Below, piece after piece: positions 44,806-51,895 of a stretch of 64,000 nt of DNA. The position numbers were made by a program, and so were the translations under genes. The stretch lies in NCBI GenBank assembly GCA_900316685.1, contig ONDS01000008.1, positions 62,001-126,000 of the forward strand, read 5' to 3'. This DNA is from an uncultured Prevotellaceae bacterium (GTDB taxonomy: Bacteria; Bacteroidota; Bacteroidia; Bacteroidales; Bacteroidaceae). Numbering within the stretch: position 1 is the stretch's first letter; every line of letters begins with the position of its first letter. Below the pieces are notes generated by a model. The model was not told where the DNA came from. It did no database searches and saw nothing but the letters and a program-made list of their open reading frames with translations.

Positions 44806-46215
44806 ATGAAAAAGAATTTAATGGCAATGCTCATGGTCTTGTTGGCAGCCAACTCAACCGTCAGCGCACAAGACTATGCCCGTTATTATGAGAACCTGCC
44901 CATGGCCATGCCACAAGTGAACACTCCCAATATTCCCGCCCGTACGGTGAAGTTGAGCGACTACGGAGCCGTGGGCGACGGTGTGACCTTGGTGACCGAA
45001 GCCTTGCAGAAAGCCATCAACGATGTGGCCAAGCAAGGAGGAGGCCATGTCGTTATCGAGGCTGGCATCTGGCTCACCGGTCCCATCACCCTGAAAGATG
45101 GCATCGACCTGCATTTAGAGCGTAACGCCCTGCTCGCCTTTTCGCCCGACAAGGCCGTGGCCATGAAGAAAGACAGCAAGACGGGAGAGCTCAAAGACAG
45201 GGCCGAGCCCGGCATCAGCGCCTCGAAGCGTCATGACATCAGCATCAGCGGCGAAGGCACCATCGATGGCAACGGCGAATGGTGGCGTCCGGTGAAGCGC
45301 GGCAAGGTGAGCGATGTGGAATGGAAGGACTATACCTCTAGGGGCGGTACCGTGGCCGACGACGGCAAACTGTGGTATCCCTTCGGACTGAAGCATTTCG
45401 CCGACATCGCCCCGACAGCAGAGCAGCAAGAGCGCATGCGTGCCCATCTCATCCGACTCACCGACTGTGAACGCGTGCGCATCAGCGGTGTGACCGTACA
45501 GAACTCACCCCGTTTCCATATCGTGCCACAGAGATGCAAGAACGTGGTGATTGACGGAGTGACTGTGCGTTGTCCGTGGAATGCTCAGAACGGCGACGCC
45601 ATCGACATCGGCAACTGTAGGAACGTGCTCATCGTGAACAACACCATCGATGCCGGCGATGACGGCATCTGCATGAAAGGCGGCGCAGGTGCCGAAGGCG
45701 AGAAATATGGTCCCTGTGAGAACATCCTCATCCAGGACAACACCGTCTATCATGCCCATGGCGGTTTCGTCATCGGCAGCGAATTCTCCGGCGGCATGAA
45801 GAACATCGTGGTGCGCCACTGCCTGTTCAGCGGCACCGACACCGGTCTGAGGTTCAAGAGTGCCGTGGGACGAGGCGGCAAGACCGAGAACATACACATC
45901 AGCCACATCACCATGAGTGATATTCGCGACGAGGCCATTGTCTTCGAAACCACCTATTGGGACAACCATGTGGGAGCCACGAAATCGGAGGGAGAGAAAA
46001 AGATGGAATATGTGCCCGACTTCGGCGACTTCCACATCAGCAATATCACCTGCCGCGGTTGCGAGACCGCCATCGCCGCCCATGGTCAGCAGGGCATGAT
46101 ACACGACGTGAAGATCAGCGACGCCGTCTTCTTCTACACCAAGAAAGGCACCGACATCGATGCCACCTGTGGAGTGGAACTGAACAATGTAAGACTGGAA
46201 ACCTTTGCGAAATAA
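44806..46215 (+). CDS. Polygalacturonase-type glycoside hydrolase, GH28
   Basis: 469 aa. Signal peptide with cleavage after STVSAQ (about residue 22). A pectate-lyase-like entry (KLSDYGAVGDGVTLVTEALQKAIND) leads to the GH28 parallel beta-helix: the catalytic aspartates are in QNGDAIDIG and AGDDGICMK, followed by HGGFVIGSE and a basic LRFKS segment (the RIK-like site). Hydrolyses alpha-1,4-galacturonan, exo or endo mode unclear. It follows the PL10-CE8 gene by 187 bp containing a heptad array and its own -7 element. No SusCD or regulator gene is nearby, so this is a mini-cluster rather than a full PUL. Confidence 0.93.
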   Translation: MKKNLMAMLMVLLAANSTVSAQDYARYYENLPMAMPQVNTPNIPARTVKLSDYGAVGDGVTLVTEALQKAINDVAKQGGGHVVIEAGIWLTGPITLKDGIDLHLERNALLAFSPDKAVAMKKDSKTGELKDRAEPGISASKRHDISISGEGTIDGNGEWWRPVKRGKVSDVEWKDYTSRGGTVADDGKLWYPFGLKHFADIAPTAEQQERMRAHLIRLTDCERVRISGVTVQNSPRFHIVPQRCKNVVIDGVTVRCPWNAQNGDAIDIGNCRNVLIVNNTIDAGDDGICMKGGAGAEGEKYGPCENILIQDNTVYHAHGGFVIGSEFSGGMKNIVVRHCLFSGTDTGLRFKSAVGRGGKTENIHISHITMSDIRDEAIVFETTYWDNHVGATKSEGEKKMEYVPDFGDFHISNITCRGCETAIAAHGQQGMIHDVKISDAVFFYTKKGTDIDATCGVELNNVRLETFAK

Positions 46216-46330
46216 GCTATCGAGGTTGCGAAGTCAAGCCGTCGAAAAGCGGCTATCTTCATTTATCTTCCTGTATCTTCTAAACAAAGTTGAGTAAGGC
46301 TTATTCTATCATTCGTTTATTCGTGATAAG

Positions 46331-47029
46331 TTATCCCTTACAACCATGAGTTGACAAGGGAACCAGTTCGACGACGGTGAGCGTGTTGTCCTCGACTTTG
46401 AAACGCACATCATACCCCCCAAAAGGCATACCATATACCTTTTGGGGGTCTTTTTGGTAAGCCGGTCGTGGGTCGAGAGCCAAGGTGTCGATGAGCGGCT
46501 GGAGATGGTCGGAAGGCACCAGGGAACGGAGCGCATCGGGAAAGACCACCTGCAAGGTGTTCCACCCATGTTGGTCGACGAATCCGCTGCGTGCCCCCTC
46601 ATGGCAGTCGGCGTAAGTGATATAGGGTTTGATATCGAAGATGGGGGTGCCATCCATCAGGTCGGCCCCCAACACATGGAGCACAGGACCATCGCCACTC
46701 TCCCACTCTACCGATTGCAGACGCACCGAAGAGAGTCCGATGGGATTAGGGCGGAAAGGCGAGCGCGAGGCGAAGACACCCACAGACCGGTTGCCACCCA
46801 AGCGCGGAGGACGGACCACGGGACTTGCCGCCGCGTGCTTGTTGCCCGAAAACTCCCACACGAGCCAGAGATAGTCGAAGCCTTCTATGCCCCGTAGCGC
46901 ATCGTGATTGCGCCACTCAGGCACAAAGACGATACGTCCGGGAATCTGCTCTACCAAACCACTCTGTTTGGGAATGCCGAATTTTGACGAAAAAGGCGAA
47001 TGGAAAAACGCTATGGGGTGGATGGTCAT
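46331..47029 (-). CDS. trmO: tRNA (N6-threonylcarbamoyladenosine37-N6)-methyltransferase TrmO
   Basis: 232 aa, started at MTIHPIAFF because its ATG overlaps the upstream PAP2 stop as ATGA. TsaA/TrmO family: HSPFSSKFGIPKQSG, the SAM-binding beta-barrel core with FVPEWRNHDALRGIEGFDYLWLVWEF, FASRSPFRPNPIGLSSVRL, and the C-terminal domain (LDPRPAYQKDPQKVYGMPF). Methylates t6A37 of tRNA-Thr in E. coli. A strong hairpin (46416-46448) is embedded in its 3' part. Confidence 0.93.
   Translation of the reverse strand: MTIHPIAFFHSPFSSKFGIPKQSGLVEQIPGRIVFVPEWRNHDALRGIEGFDYLWLVWEFSGNKHAAASPVVRPPRLGGNRSVGVFASRSPFRPNPIGLSSVRLQSVEWESGDGPVLHVLGADLMDGTPIFDIKPYITYADCHEGARSGFVDQHGWNTLQVVFPDALRSLVPSDHLQPLIDTLALDPRPAYQKDPQKVYGMPFGGYDVRFKVEDNTLTVVELVPLSTHGCKG
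46416..46455 (+). terminator. Terminator-like hairpin on the plus strand, inside trmO
   Basis: CCCCCAAAAGG pairs with CCTTTTGGGGG (46416-46426 with 46438-46448), loop 11 bases, followed by TCTTTTT on the plus strand. It would end transcripts coming from the convergent GH28 gene whose stop is 201 bp upstream, while being protein-coding on the minus strand. Confidence 0.6.
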
Positions 47030-47727
47030 GTTGATAGCGAGACGACAGCCGAGATAGCCACAAACACCAGGACGGTGAAGCAGCCTGTGACAATGGGAGC
47101 CCACATATCGCGCACCTTCGTGGGCGCTTTATGATGGCTGAAGGAAGAGAAAATCCAGTACATGATCATCGCGCCGATGGCACCGATAATCATACCTGCC
47201 AAGAGATCGCCCATATAATGAACCCCCAGGTACATGCGCGAATAGCACATCAGCACAGCCCATGCCACCATCATCAGCGACAGCCACTTACGCCGGAAGA
47301 GCAAGATGATATACGTGACCAATGCCCATGAGTTGGCGGCATGCGCCGAAGGGAAGCTATAGTTGCCGCCTCGGTAGCCATTGACGATGTGCACGGTTTC
47401 GGAGATGGGATTTTGTAGGTTGCTTGGGCGCAGTCGTTCCACCTCCGGTCGGAGCAGTTGCGCCGACACTTGGTCGCTGAAAGTGATGATGATCGCAGCC
47501 GTAAGCAGTGAGAGCAAGGTTACTTTCCAAGAGTAATTTCTTGCGATGACGAACACCAGACTGGCATAGAAGGGTACCCACACCCATTTACCGCTATATA
47601 GAGGCATGAACACATCGAAAAAAGGCGAATGATGACTATTGATCTCGAGCAGCAGTGCCGTATCGAGGTCAATGAGGTGTTGTAGCAAGGATGTGAGCGT
47701 AATAAATAAAGTCATTTTCCCTGTCAT
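47026..47727 (-). CDS. PAP2-family membrane phosphatase
   Basis: 233 aa, five or six predicted helices. Motifs: LRPEVERLRPSN (KxxxxxxRP-like, with Arg first), FPSAHAANSW (PSGH-like) and YSRMYLGVHYMGDL (SRxxxxxHxxxD). Related in type to the PAP2 protein encoded at 19759-20448 but in a different context. Likely a lipid phosphatase of the undecaprenyl-pyrophosphate or lipid A kind; not resolvable. Its stop overlaps the trmO start by four bases. Transcription starts from the 73-bp repeat region. Confidence 0.9.
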   Translation of the reverse strand: MTGKMTLFITLTSLLQHLIDLDTALLLEINSHHSPFFDVFMPLYSGKWVWVPFYASLVFVIARNYSWKVTLLSLLTAAIIITFSDQVSAQLLRPEVERLRPSNLQNPISETVHIVNGYRGGNYSFPSAHAANSWALVTYIILLFRRKWLSLMMVAWAVLMCYSRMYLGVHYMGDLLAGMIIGAIGAMIMYWIFSSFSHHKAPTKVRDMWAPIVTGCFTVLVFVAISAVVSLST

Positions 47728-47741
47728 TCGCTTTTGGACGG

Positions 47742-47771
47742 CAAAGTTACGAAAAATCGAGGGCAGAACAA
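47742..47771 (-). promoter_or_regulatory. Promoter of the PAP2-trmO operon
   Basis: Minus strand TTG at 47771-47769, a 19-bp spacer, then TAACTTTG at 47749-47742, 15 bp before the start codon region. Excellent consensus; the region belongs to the first unit of the 73-bp repeat. Confidence 0.7.
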
Positions 47772-47908
47772 AATGAATTTATTCATTTTTTATGCCGAGA
47801 TGGAGTAACTTATGTAAAGTTACGAAAAATCGAGTGCAGAACAAAATGAATATATTCATTTTTTATGCCGAGATGGAGTAACTTATGTAAAGTTACGAAA
47901 AATCGAGG
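47743..47908. repeat. 73-bp tandem repeat, two full copies and a partial third
   Basis: Copies at 47743-47815, 47816-47888 and a partial one at 47889-47908. The full copies differ at two positions. Each starts AAAGTTACGAAAAATCGAG, contains an AATGAAT-ATTCATT palindrome, and ends GTAACTTATGT. Copy 1 supplies the promoter of the PAP2 gene. Confidence 0.93.
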
Positions 47909-48167
47909 GCTTAGACTTGCAACTACACTGCTTACGGATTGTTTCTTAAAGATTTTAATTATTGACGCGAATTCCCATGAATCAACCGCAAATTATCCAT
48001 GATTTTTTTATTCGCGATTATAATTTCGGTAAATAATGGAAATTTATGTTTGCCAAAGACACAAGACCAAGTGATGATGATTTGCAAGAATAGCCACCTC
48101 ATTTGTTAACATGAGTTAAAATTCATTCTTTCTCCCCATTGGATGGGATTATTTGGAAATAAATGAT
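47909..48167. other. AT-rich gap before tRNA-Ser
   Basis: About 260 bp without recognisable gene or motif apart from the -7 element next to the tRNA gene. No credible open frame on either strand. Confidence 0.6.
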
Positions 48168-48175
48168 TAATTTTG
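48168..48175 (+). promoter_or_regulatory. Putative -7 element (TAATTTTG) for tRNA-Ser(CGA)
   Basis: TAATTTTG matches TAnnTTTG and lies 13 bp before the tRNA. No TTG at the expected -33 distance. Confidence 0.5.
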
Positions 48176-48188
48176 CACCGCTTAAAAG

Positions 48189-48276
48189 GGAAGGTTGGCA
48201 GAGTGATCGATCGCGCTGGACTCGAAATCCGGTATACCCCTTTCGGGTATCGGGGGTTTGAATCCCTCACCTTCCG
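48189..48276 (+). tRNA. tRNA-Ser (anticodon CGA)
   Basis: 88 nt class II tRNA with long variable arm. Acceptor GGAAGGT pairs perfectly with ACCTTCC; anticodon stem CTGGA/TCCGG encloses CGA; discriminator G and an encoded CCA (48277-48279). The T-loop reads TTTGAAT instead of TTCGAAT, replacing the nearly invariant C56 by T. Confidence 0.95.
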
Positions 48277-48368
48277 CCAAGAGTTGAAGAGAAGCCAGAA
48301 AATGGCTTCTCTTTTTTTGTGTAGCCAATGCCTGAAACAAAATAATCGATGGTTGTTATAAGAAAAAC

Positions 48369-48394
48369 AAAAAGCCTTCCGAAGAAGGCTTTTT
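48369..48394 (-). terminator. Terminator of the tRNA-Asp unit
   Basis: AAAAAGCCTTC pairs with GAAGGCTTTTT around a CGAA tetraloop, directly after the encoded CCA of the downstream tRNA-Asp. The symmetric A and T tracts allow termination of both this unit and the tRNA-Ser transcript from the other side. Confidence 0.85.
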
Positions 48395-48396
48395 GG

Positions 48397-48471
48397 CGGT
48401 GCGTACGGGACTCGAACCCGTGACCTCCTGCGTGACAGGCAGGCATTCTAACCAGGCTGAACTAACGCACC
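48397..48471 (-). tRNA. tRNA-Asp (anticodon GTC), copy 2
   Basis: 75 nt; acceptor GGTGCGT/ACGCACC, anticodon stem CCTGC/GCAGG around GTC, T-loop TTCGAGT, discriminator G, and an encoded CCA on the minus strand at 48394-48396. Identical in sequence to the neighbouring copy. Confidence 0.97.
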
Positions 48472-48486
48472 AAAAGTATTGGTGAG

Positions 48487-48561
48487 CGGTGCGTACGGGA
48501 CTCGAACCCGTGACCTCCTGCGTGACAGGCAGGCATTCTAACCAGGCTGAACTAACGCACC
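48487..48561 (-). tRNA. tRNA-Asp (anticodon GTC), copy 1
   Basis: 75 nt, identical to the copy 15 bp further downstream. Here the 3' end is followed by CTC, so CCA must be added enzymatically. It is transcribed first. Confidence 0.97.
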
Positions 48562-48589
48562 AGTCCAATTGCTTTTTGAATTGCGGATG

Positions 48590-48620
48590 CAAAGGTATAC
48601 AAAAAAAGCGTCACCGCCAA
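48590..48620 (-). promoter_or_regulatory. Promoter of the tRNA-Asp pair
   Basis: Minus-strand TTG at 48620-48618, 20-bp spacer, TACCTTTG at 48597-48590, the same -7 as the tRNA-Ser/Glu promoter. It lies just after the stop codon of the acetyltransferase gene. Confidence 0.7.
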
Positions 48621-48636
48621 AAAAATCGGCGACTTT

Positions 48637-49143
48637 TTACAAAAAAAATTGCATTAGTGCCACATCCTTGTATTCTTTGCCGTTGAAAAGCCAATCCTTG
48701 ACGATGCAGGAAGACGAGAAACCAAGGGAAAGAAACAATTTCATGGACGGCACGTTGTCGACAGCCACCCAGGCATATAGCTGATGCAGATGGAGCTTGG
48801 AACGGCAATAACCAAACAACTGGCGCAGCGCCTCCGAACCTAAGCCTTGCCGTTGATATGATGGCATCACCACAATACCAATTTCCGCCCTTAGATGCTC
48901 CGGTTCGAAAGCCATCAGGTCGACCATCCCCACCACTTGTCCATCCTTCTCCATTACCAGTCGTAGTTGTTTATCGGTATAGATATCATTGGCAGTCTGG
49001 GCGATGAAGGATTTGAGAGCGTAATGCGAATAGAGCACATTGGAGAGTCCGACGCCCCAGAGTGATGGGTCGTTTTCAATCAGATAGAGCATCTCCAGGT
49101 CTTCCGGTTCCAATGCTCTCAAAATCAAACCGTCCTCCTTCAT
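48637..49143 (-). CDS. GNAT-family N-acetyltransferase
   Basis: 168 aa. GNAT fold: LILRALEPEDLEMLYLIEN at the start, a beta-strand pair with VVGMVDLMAF, the acetyl-CoA loop QRQGLGSEAL (the Q/RxxGxG/A motif), and NVPSMKLFLSLGF near the end. Closest in look to RimJ/RimL or spermidine-acetyltransferase types (GNAT_3), but the substrate cannot be told. Its start overlaps the GT2 stop as ATGA, ending the recR operon. Confidence 0.88.
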   Translation of the reverse strand: MKEDGLILRALEPEDLEMLYLIENDPSLWGVGLSNVLYSHYALKSFIAQTANDIYTDKQLRLVMEKDGQVVGMVDLMAFEPEHLRAEIGIVVMPSYQRQGLGSEALRQLFGYCRSKLHLHQLYAWVAVDNVPSMKLFLSLGFSSSCIVKDWLFNGKEYKDVALMQFFL

Positions 49144-50336
49144 TTGAGCACCTCCTCCAGTGTGATGATGGTCTTTGTATGAGGATTGAATGTACCCATC
49201 TGCACATTCTCCACAGGATGTTGTGCGAAGATGTCAAGAATGGTTTCATAGGCATACGAATCGGTATCATAGACCACGATGAGCGTATTCTTAATCTCGC
49301 GGTTCTCCAACAAGGAGAGATGTCCGTCGGGCATCTTTTTCTCGTTGCCCACCTGAAATTCACTTGACAGGCCTTTCTTACGCGAGAGTTTCCGGCACAT
49401 CGTGATAGCCGAAACCGAACCGATGAAGAGGTAGTCGGGTTCTTTCGCCCGTTTGCGGCTAAAGAATCCCAGTGCCTTACGCATCTTGCCCGTCTGCATC
49501 TTGATAAGTGCCATGGTGGCACTGAAATAGATGGCGCATTTGATGGGAATGGAGATGAGGAAGCTGGAATTGCCAAAATGTTTTTTGAAGAAGATGTACA
49601 TGGCCTCATAGAACACATGCACATGACGGAAGGACGATTTGGCCGTACTCTCACCTTTATAATGCAGGATGGTCTCAGGCACATACCAGTTTTTATATCC
49701 ACCCTTCATCAAGCGGTATGAAAGGTCGATGTCTTCGCCATACATGAAGAAATCCTCGTCGAGAAGCCCCACCTTGTCGAGAGCCTCGCGCCTAAGCATA
49801 CAGAAGGCACCACTCACCACCTCTATTTCCACCGGTTTATCCCACGGCAGGTATCCCATATAATACTTACCGAAACGTCGGCTATCCGGAAAGCGGTTGC
49901 ACAGGCCACACATCTTATAAAAAGCCGTCATAGGAGTAGGGATTCCCCTTCGTGACTCCTTGGCCTTGATGCCGTTGGCATGAAGCATCTTCACTCCCAC
50001 GGCTCCGGCATCGGGATGGTCGTCCATGAAAGTTACGACCTCTTTGAGCACATTCTCTCCCACTATGGTATCGGGGTTGAGCAAGAGAACATATTCGCCT
50101 TCCGACTGTTTGATGGCGATATTATTGGCCCTGGCGAATCCCAAGTTGTGGTTCATCTCGATGTAATTCACATCGCCGTATCTCTGCTGGAGATAAGCCA
50201 CGCTGTCATCGCGTGAGTGGTTGTCGACGACATACACCTCCGCCTCCAAGCCCTGTGCAGCCTTGTAGACACTGTCCAGGCACTGGTACAGGTAATGCTT
50301 TACATTATAACTTACTATGATGACGGAGAGTTTCAT
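49140..50336 (-). CDS. Family 2 glycosyltransferase
   Basis: 398 aa. GT-A fold in the N-terminal 270 residues: LSVIIVSYNVKHYLYQCLDSV, a DNHSRDDS nucleotide loop, the metal motif NPDT (DxD-like) in LLLNPDTIV, a GAFCMLRREALDKVGLLDEDFFMYGEDIDLSYR acceptor region, typical of rhamnosyl/galactosyl transferases. A hydrophobic stretch at about 260-280 suggests membrane association. The last about 90 residues are helical and unique. Likely cell-surface polysaccharide or lipopolysaccharide synthesis. Coupled by four-base overlaps to the genes on both sides. Confidence 0.88.
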   Translation of the reverse strand: MKLSVIIVSYNVKHYLYQCLDSVYKAAQGLEAEVYVVDNHSRDDSVAYLQQRYGDVNYIEMNHNLGFARANNIAIKQSEGEYVLLLNPDTIVGENVLKEVVTFMDDHPDAGAVGVKMLHANGIKAKESRRGIPTPMTAFYKMCGLCNRFPDSRRFGKYYMGYLPWDKPVEIEVVSGAFCMLRREALDKVGLLDEDFFMYGEDIDLSYRLMKGGYKNWYVPETILHYKGESTAKSSFRHVHVFYEAMYIFFKKHFGNSSFLISIPIKCAIYFSATMALIKMQTGKMRKALGFFSRKRAKEPDYLFIGSVSAITMCRKLSRKKGLSSEFQVGNEKKMPDGHLSLLENREIKNTLIVVYDTDSYAYETILDIFAQHPVENVQMGTFNPHTKTIITLEEVLK

Positions 50337-50788
50337 GGATGAGAAGGATTGTCGTGTTCCATTTCATGAGAACAACGCTCATTGGTGGGATAGACCACCA
50401 TCAAGCAAAGGAAGGCTATGATGGCCAGATAGCCGAAAGGCACAGCGGCAAAAAGATAGTAGCACAGCGTATTTCCCACCATCAGAAAGGCAAGGAGTCC
50501 TATGCGTATGGAAGACCACATCAGGTATTTTGAGTATTGTCCGTCGCCCAACCGCTTTCTCACGAACGGCAATCTGATCAAGCTGATGGCCAGAGGTATC
50601 AGAGCCAGCGAGAGCAGTTCCATGACGATAGTAGCCACGAAAAGTTGGTGGCTGTTTTCCGCCAACAGCCCTGAAGGCATGGCATGTGATTCGAACAAGA
50701 CGACAATGGCAAGCGCCAAAGCCACCGACAACCAGATGATAGCTTTAAGTGTTTTCCTTATTTTCCGCATCATTATCAAAGTTTTCAT
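50333..50788 (-). CDS. Small integral membrane protein, unknown function
   Basis: 151 aa with four predicted transmembrane helices (about 17-35, 47-67, 92-111, 115-135), a basic N-terminus and a polar acidic tail ([16 protein letters not shown]). I do not recognise a family. The start is fixed by the ATGA overlap with recR; its stop overlaps the GT2 start in the same way. Coupling to recR and GT2 suggests equimolar expression but gives no function. Confidence 0.75.
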   Translation of the reverse strand: MKTLIMMRKIRKTLKAIIWLSVALALAIVVLFESHAMPSGLLAENSHQLFVATIVMELLSLALIPLAISLIRLPFVRKRLGDGQYSKYLMWSSIRIGLLAFLMVGNTLCYYLFAAVPFGYLAIIAFLCLMVVYPTNERCSHEMEHDNPSHP

Positions 50789-51396
50789 TGCACGAAGGGA
50801 ATCCTGTTCTGTATGGATCGTCCAAGGGTCACCTCGTCGGTATATTCCAATTCATCGCCCACGGAAATGCCCCGAGCTATGATAGACAGTTTCACCTGCA
50901 TGGGAGCCAACTTGCGTGATATGAAGAAGTTGGTGGCATCGCCCTCCATGGTACTCGACAGGGCGAGTATCACCTCTTCCACCCCACCCTGACCGATTCT
51001 TTGGACTAAGGAGTCGATGGTAAGGTCGCTCGGTCCTATGCCATCCATAGGAGAGATGACACCGCCGAGCACATGGTAGAGTCCGTGGTATTGCTGAGTA
51101 TTTTCGATGGCCAAGACATCCTGAATATTCTCCACCACGCAGATAATGGAAGCATCGCGTTTCCGGTCGGAGCAGATGGGGCAGATGTCCGTATCGCTGA
51201 TGTTATGGCAAACCTTGCAGAACTTCACCTCCTCCTTCATTTTCGCAATGGCCGAGAGGAAGGTATCGACATCCTGTTTGCTCTCACGCAGCAAAAAAAG
51301 TACCAGGCGCAAAGCGGTTTTGCGCCCAATACCCGGAAGATGGGAGAAAGCCCCGACGGCTCTCTCCAATAAGGCTGAAGGATATTGACTCAGCAT
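50785..51396 (-). CDS. recR: Recombination mediator RecR
   Basis: 203 aa. Acts with RecF/RecO to load RecA on SSB-coated gaps. Helix-hairpin-helix [12 protein letters not shown] at the N-terminus, a C4 zinc finger (FCKVC...ICPIC), the TOPRIM core ([39 protein letters not shown]) and the C-terminal Walker-B-like [18 protein letters not shown]. Its ATG follows directly the stop codon TAA of the upstream barrel gene, and its own stop overlaps the next gene. Confidence 0.97.
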   Translation of the reverse strand: MLSQYPSALLERAVGAFSHLPGIGRKTALRLVLFLLRESKQDVDTFLSAIAKMKEEVKFCKVCHNISDTDICPICSDRKRDASIICVVENIQDVLAIENTQQYHGLYHVLGGVISPMDGIGPSDLTIDSLVQRIGQGGVEEVILALSSTMEGDATNFFISRKLAPMQVKLSIIARGISVGDELEYTDEVTLGRSIQNRIPFVQ

Positions 51397-51882
51397 TTAC
51401 GGCAAGTATATGCCCAAGCCGATACGCAGTCCAACGGTGGAATAGTTGCTGTGGTCCTTGAACGACTGCTGGTAGTACAATGCCGGTTCGATGGTGATGA
51501 AGCGGTTGATAAAGAACGCGTAGCCCACTTCCACCCCTGGCATCACATCATTGTAGTTGTCGTAGGCGTGAAGATACTGCACATTGGCACCGAGGAAGAT
51601 TCCGTTTTGCAGGATGTAGTAACGACCTCCCACCCCCAGGGTGAGTTCATCGGGATTTTCACCATTGCCCTGGTAGCCCACATTAGCGGTAGCCATCACA
51701 TTGTCAAGCAAGCAATAGCCCACCTGTCCCTGGAGACCAAGGTTGAGTTTTGACGAGCCGTTATAGCTCAGGTTCAGTCCGGAGAGCGAGGCTCCGACAT
51801 ACTTCTTGCCCTTTTCGAACTGTGCGTTGGCAGAGATAGCCACCGCAAAAACCATCAACAATAATGCGATTTTCTTTTTCAT
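51397..51882 (-). CDS. Small outer membrane beta-barrel protein
   Basis: 161 aa. Signal peptide about 1-21 (AVAISANAQ). The rest forms about eight short strands (YVGASLSGLNLSYNG, LNLGLQGQVGYCLL, LTLGVGGRYYI, GLRIGLGIYLP), an OmpW/OmpX-like barrel. No binding motif. Located 13 bp after cstA and touching recR, which is an odd operon companion for RecR. Confidence 0.82.
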   Translation of the reverse strand: MKKKIALLLMVFAVAISANAQFEKGKKYVGASLSGLNLSYNGSSKLNLGLQGQVGYCLLDNVMATANVGYQGNGENPDELTLGVGGRYYILQNGIFLGANVQYLHAYDNYNDVMPGVEVGYAFFINRFITIEPALYYQQSFKDHSNYSTVGLRIGLGIYLP

Positions 51883-51895
51883 ATCCTATTTAGAT

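Noticed and set aside
47743-47908. Miniature transposable element
   Set aside because: The copies are tandem rather than dispersed and there are no terminal inverted repeats with target duplications; a local duplication explains them better.
48173-48592. Open frames across tRNA-Ser and the tRNA-Asp pair
   Set aside because: Their translations contain tRNA sequence (repeated CLPVTQEVTGSSPVRT-type peptide), a known annotation artefact.
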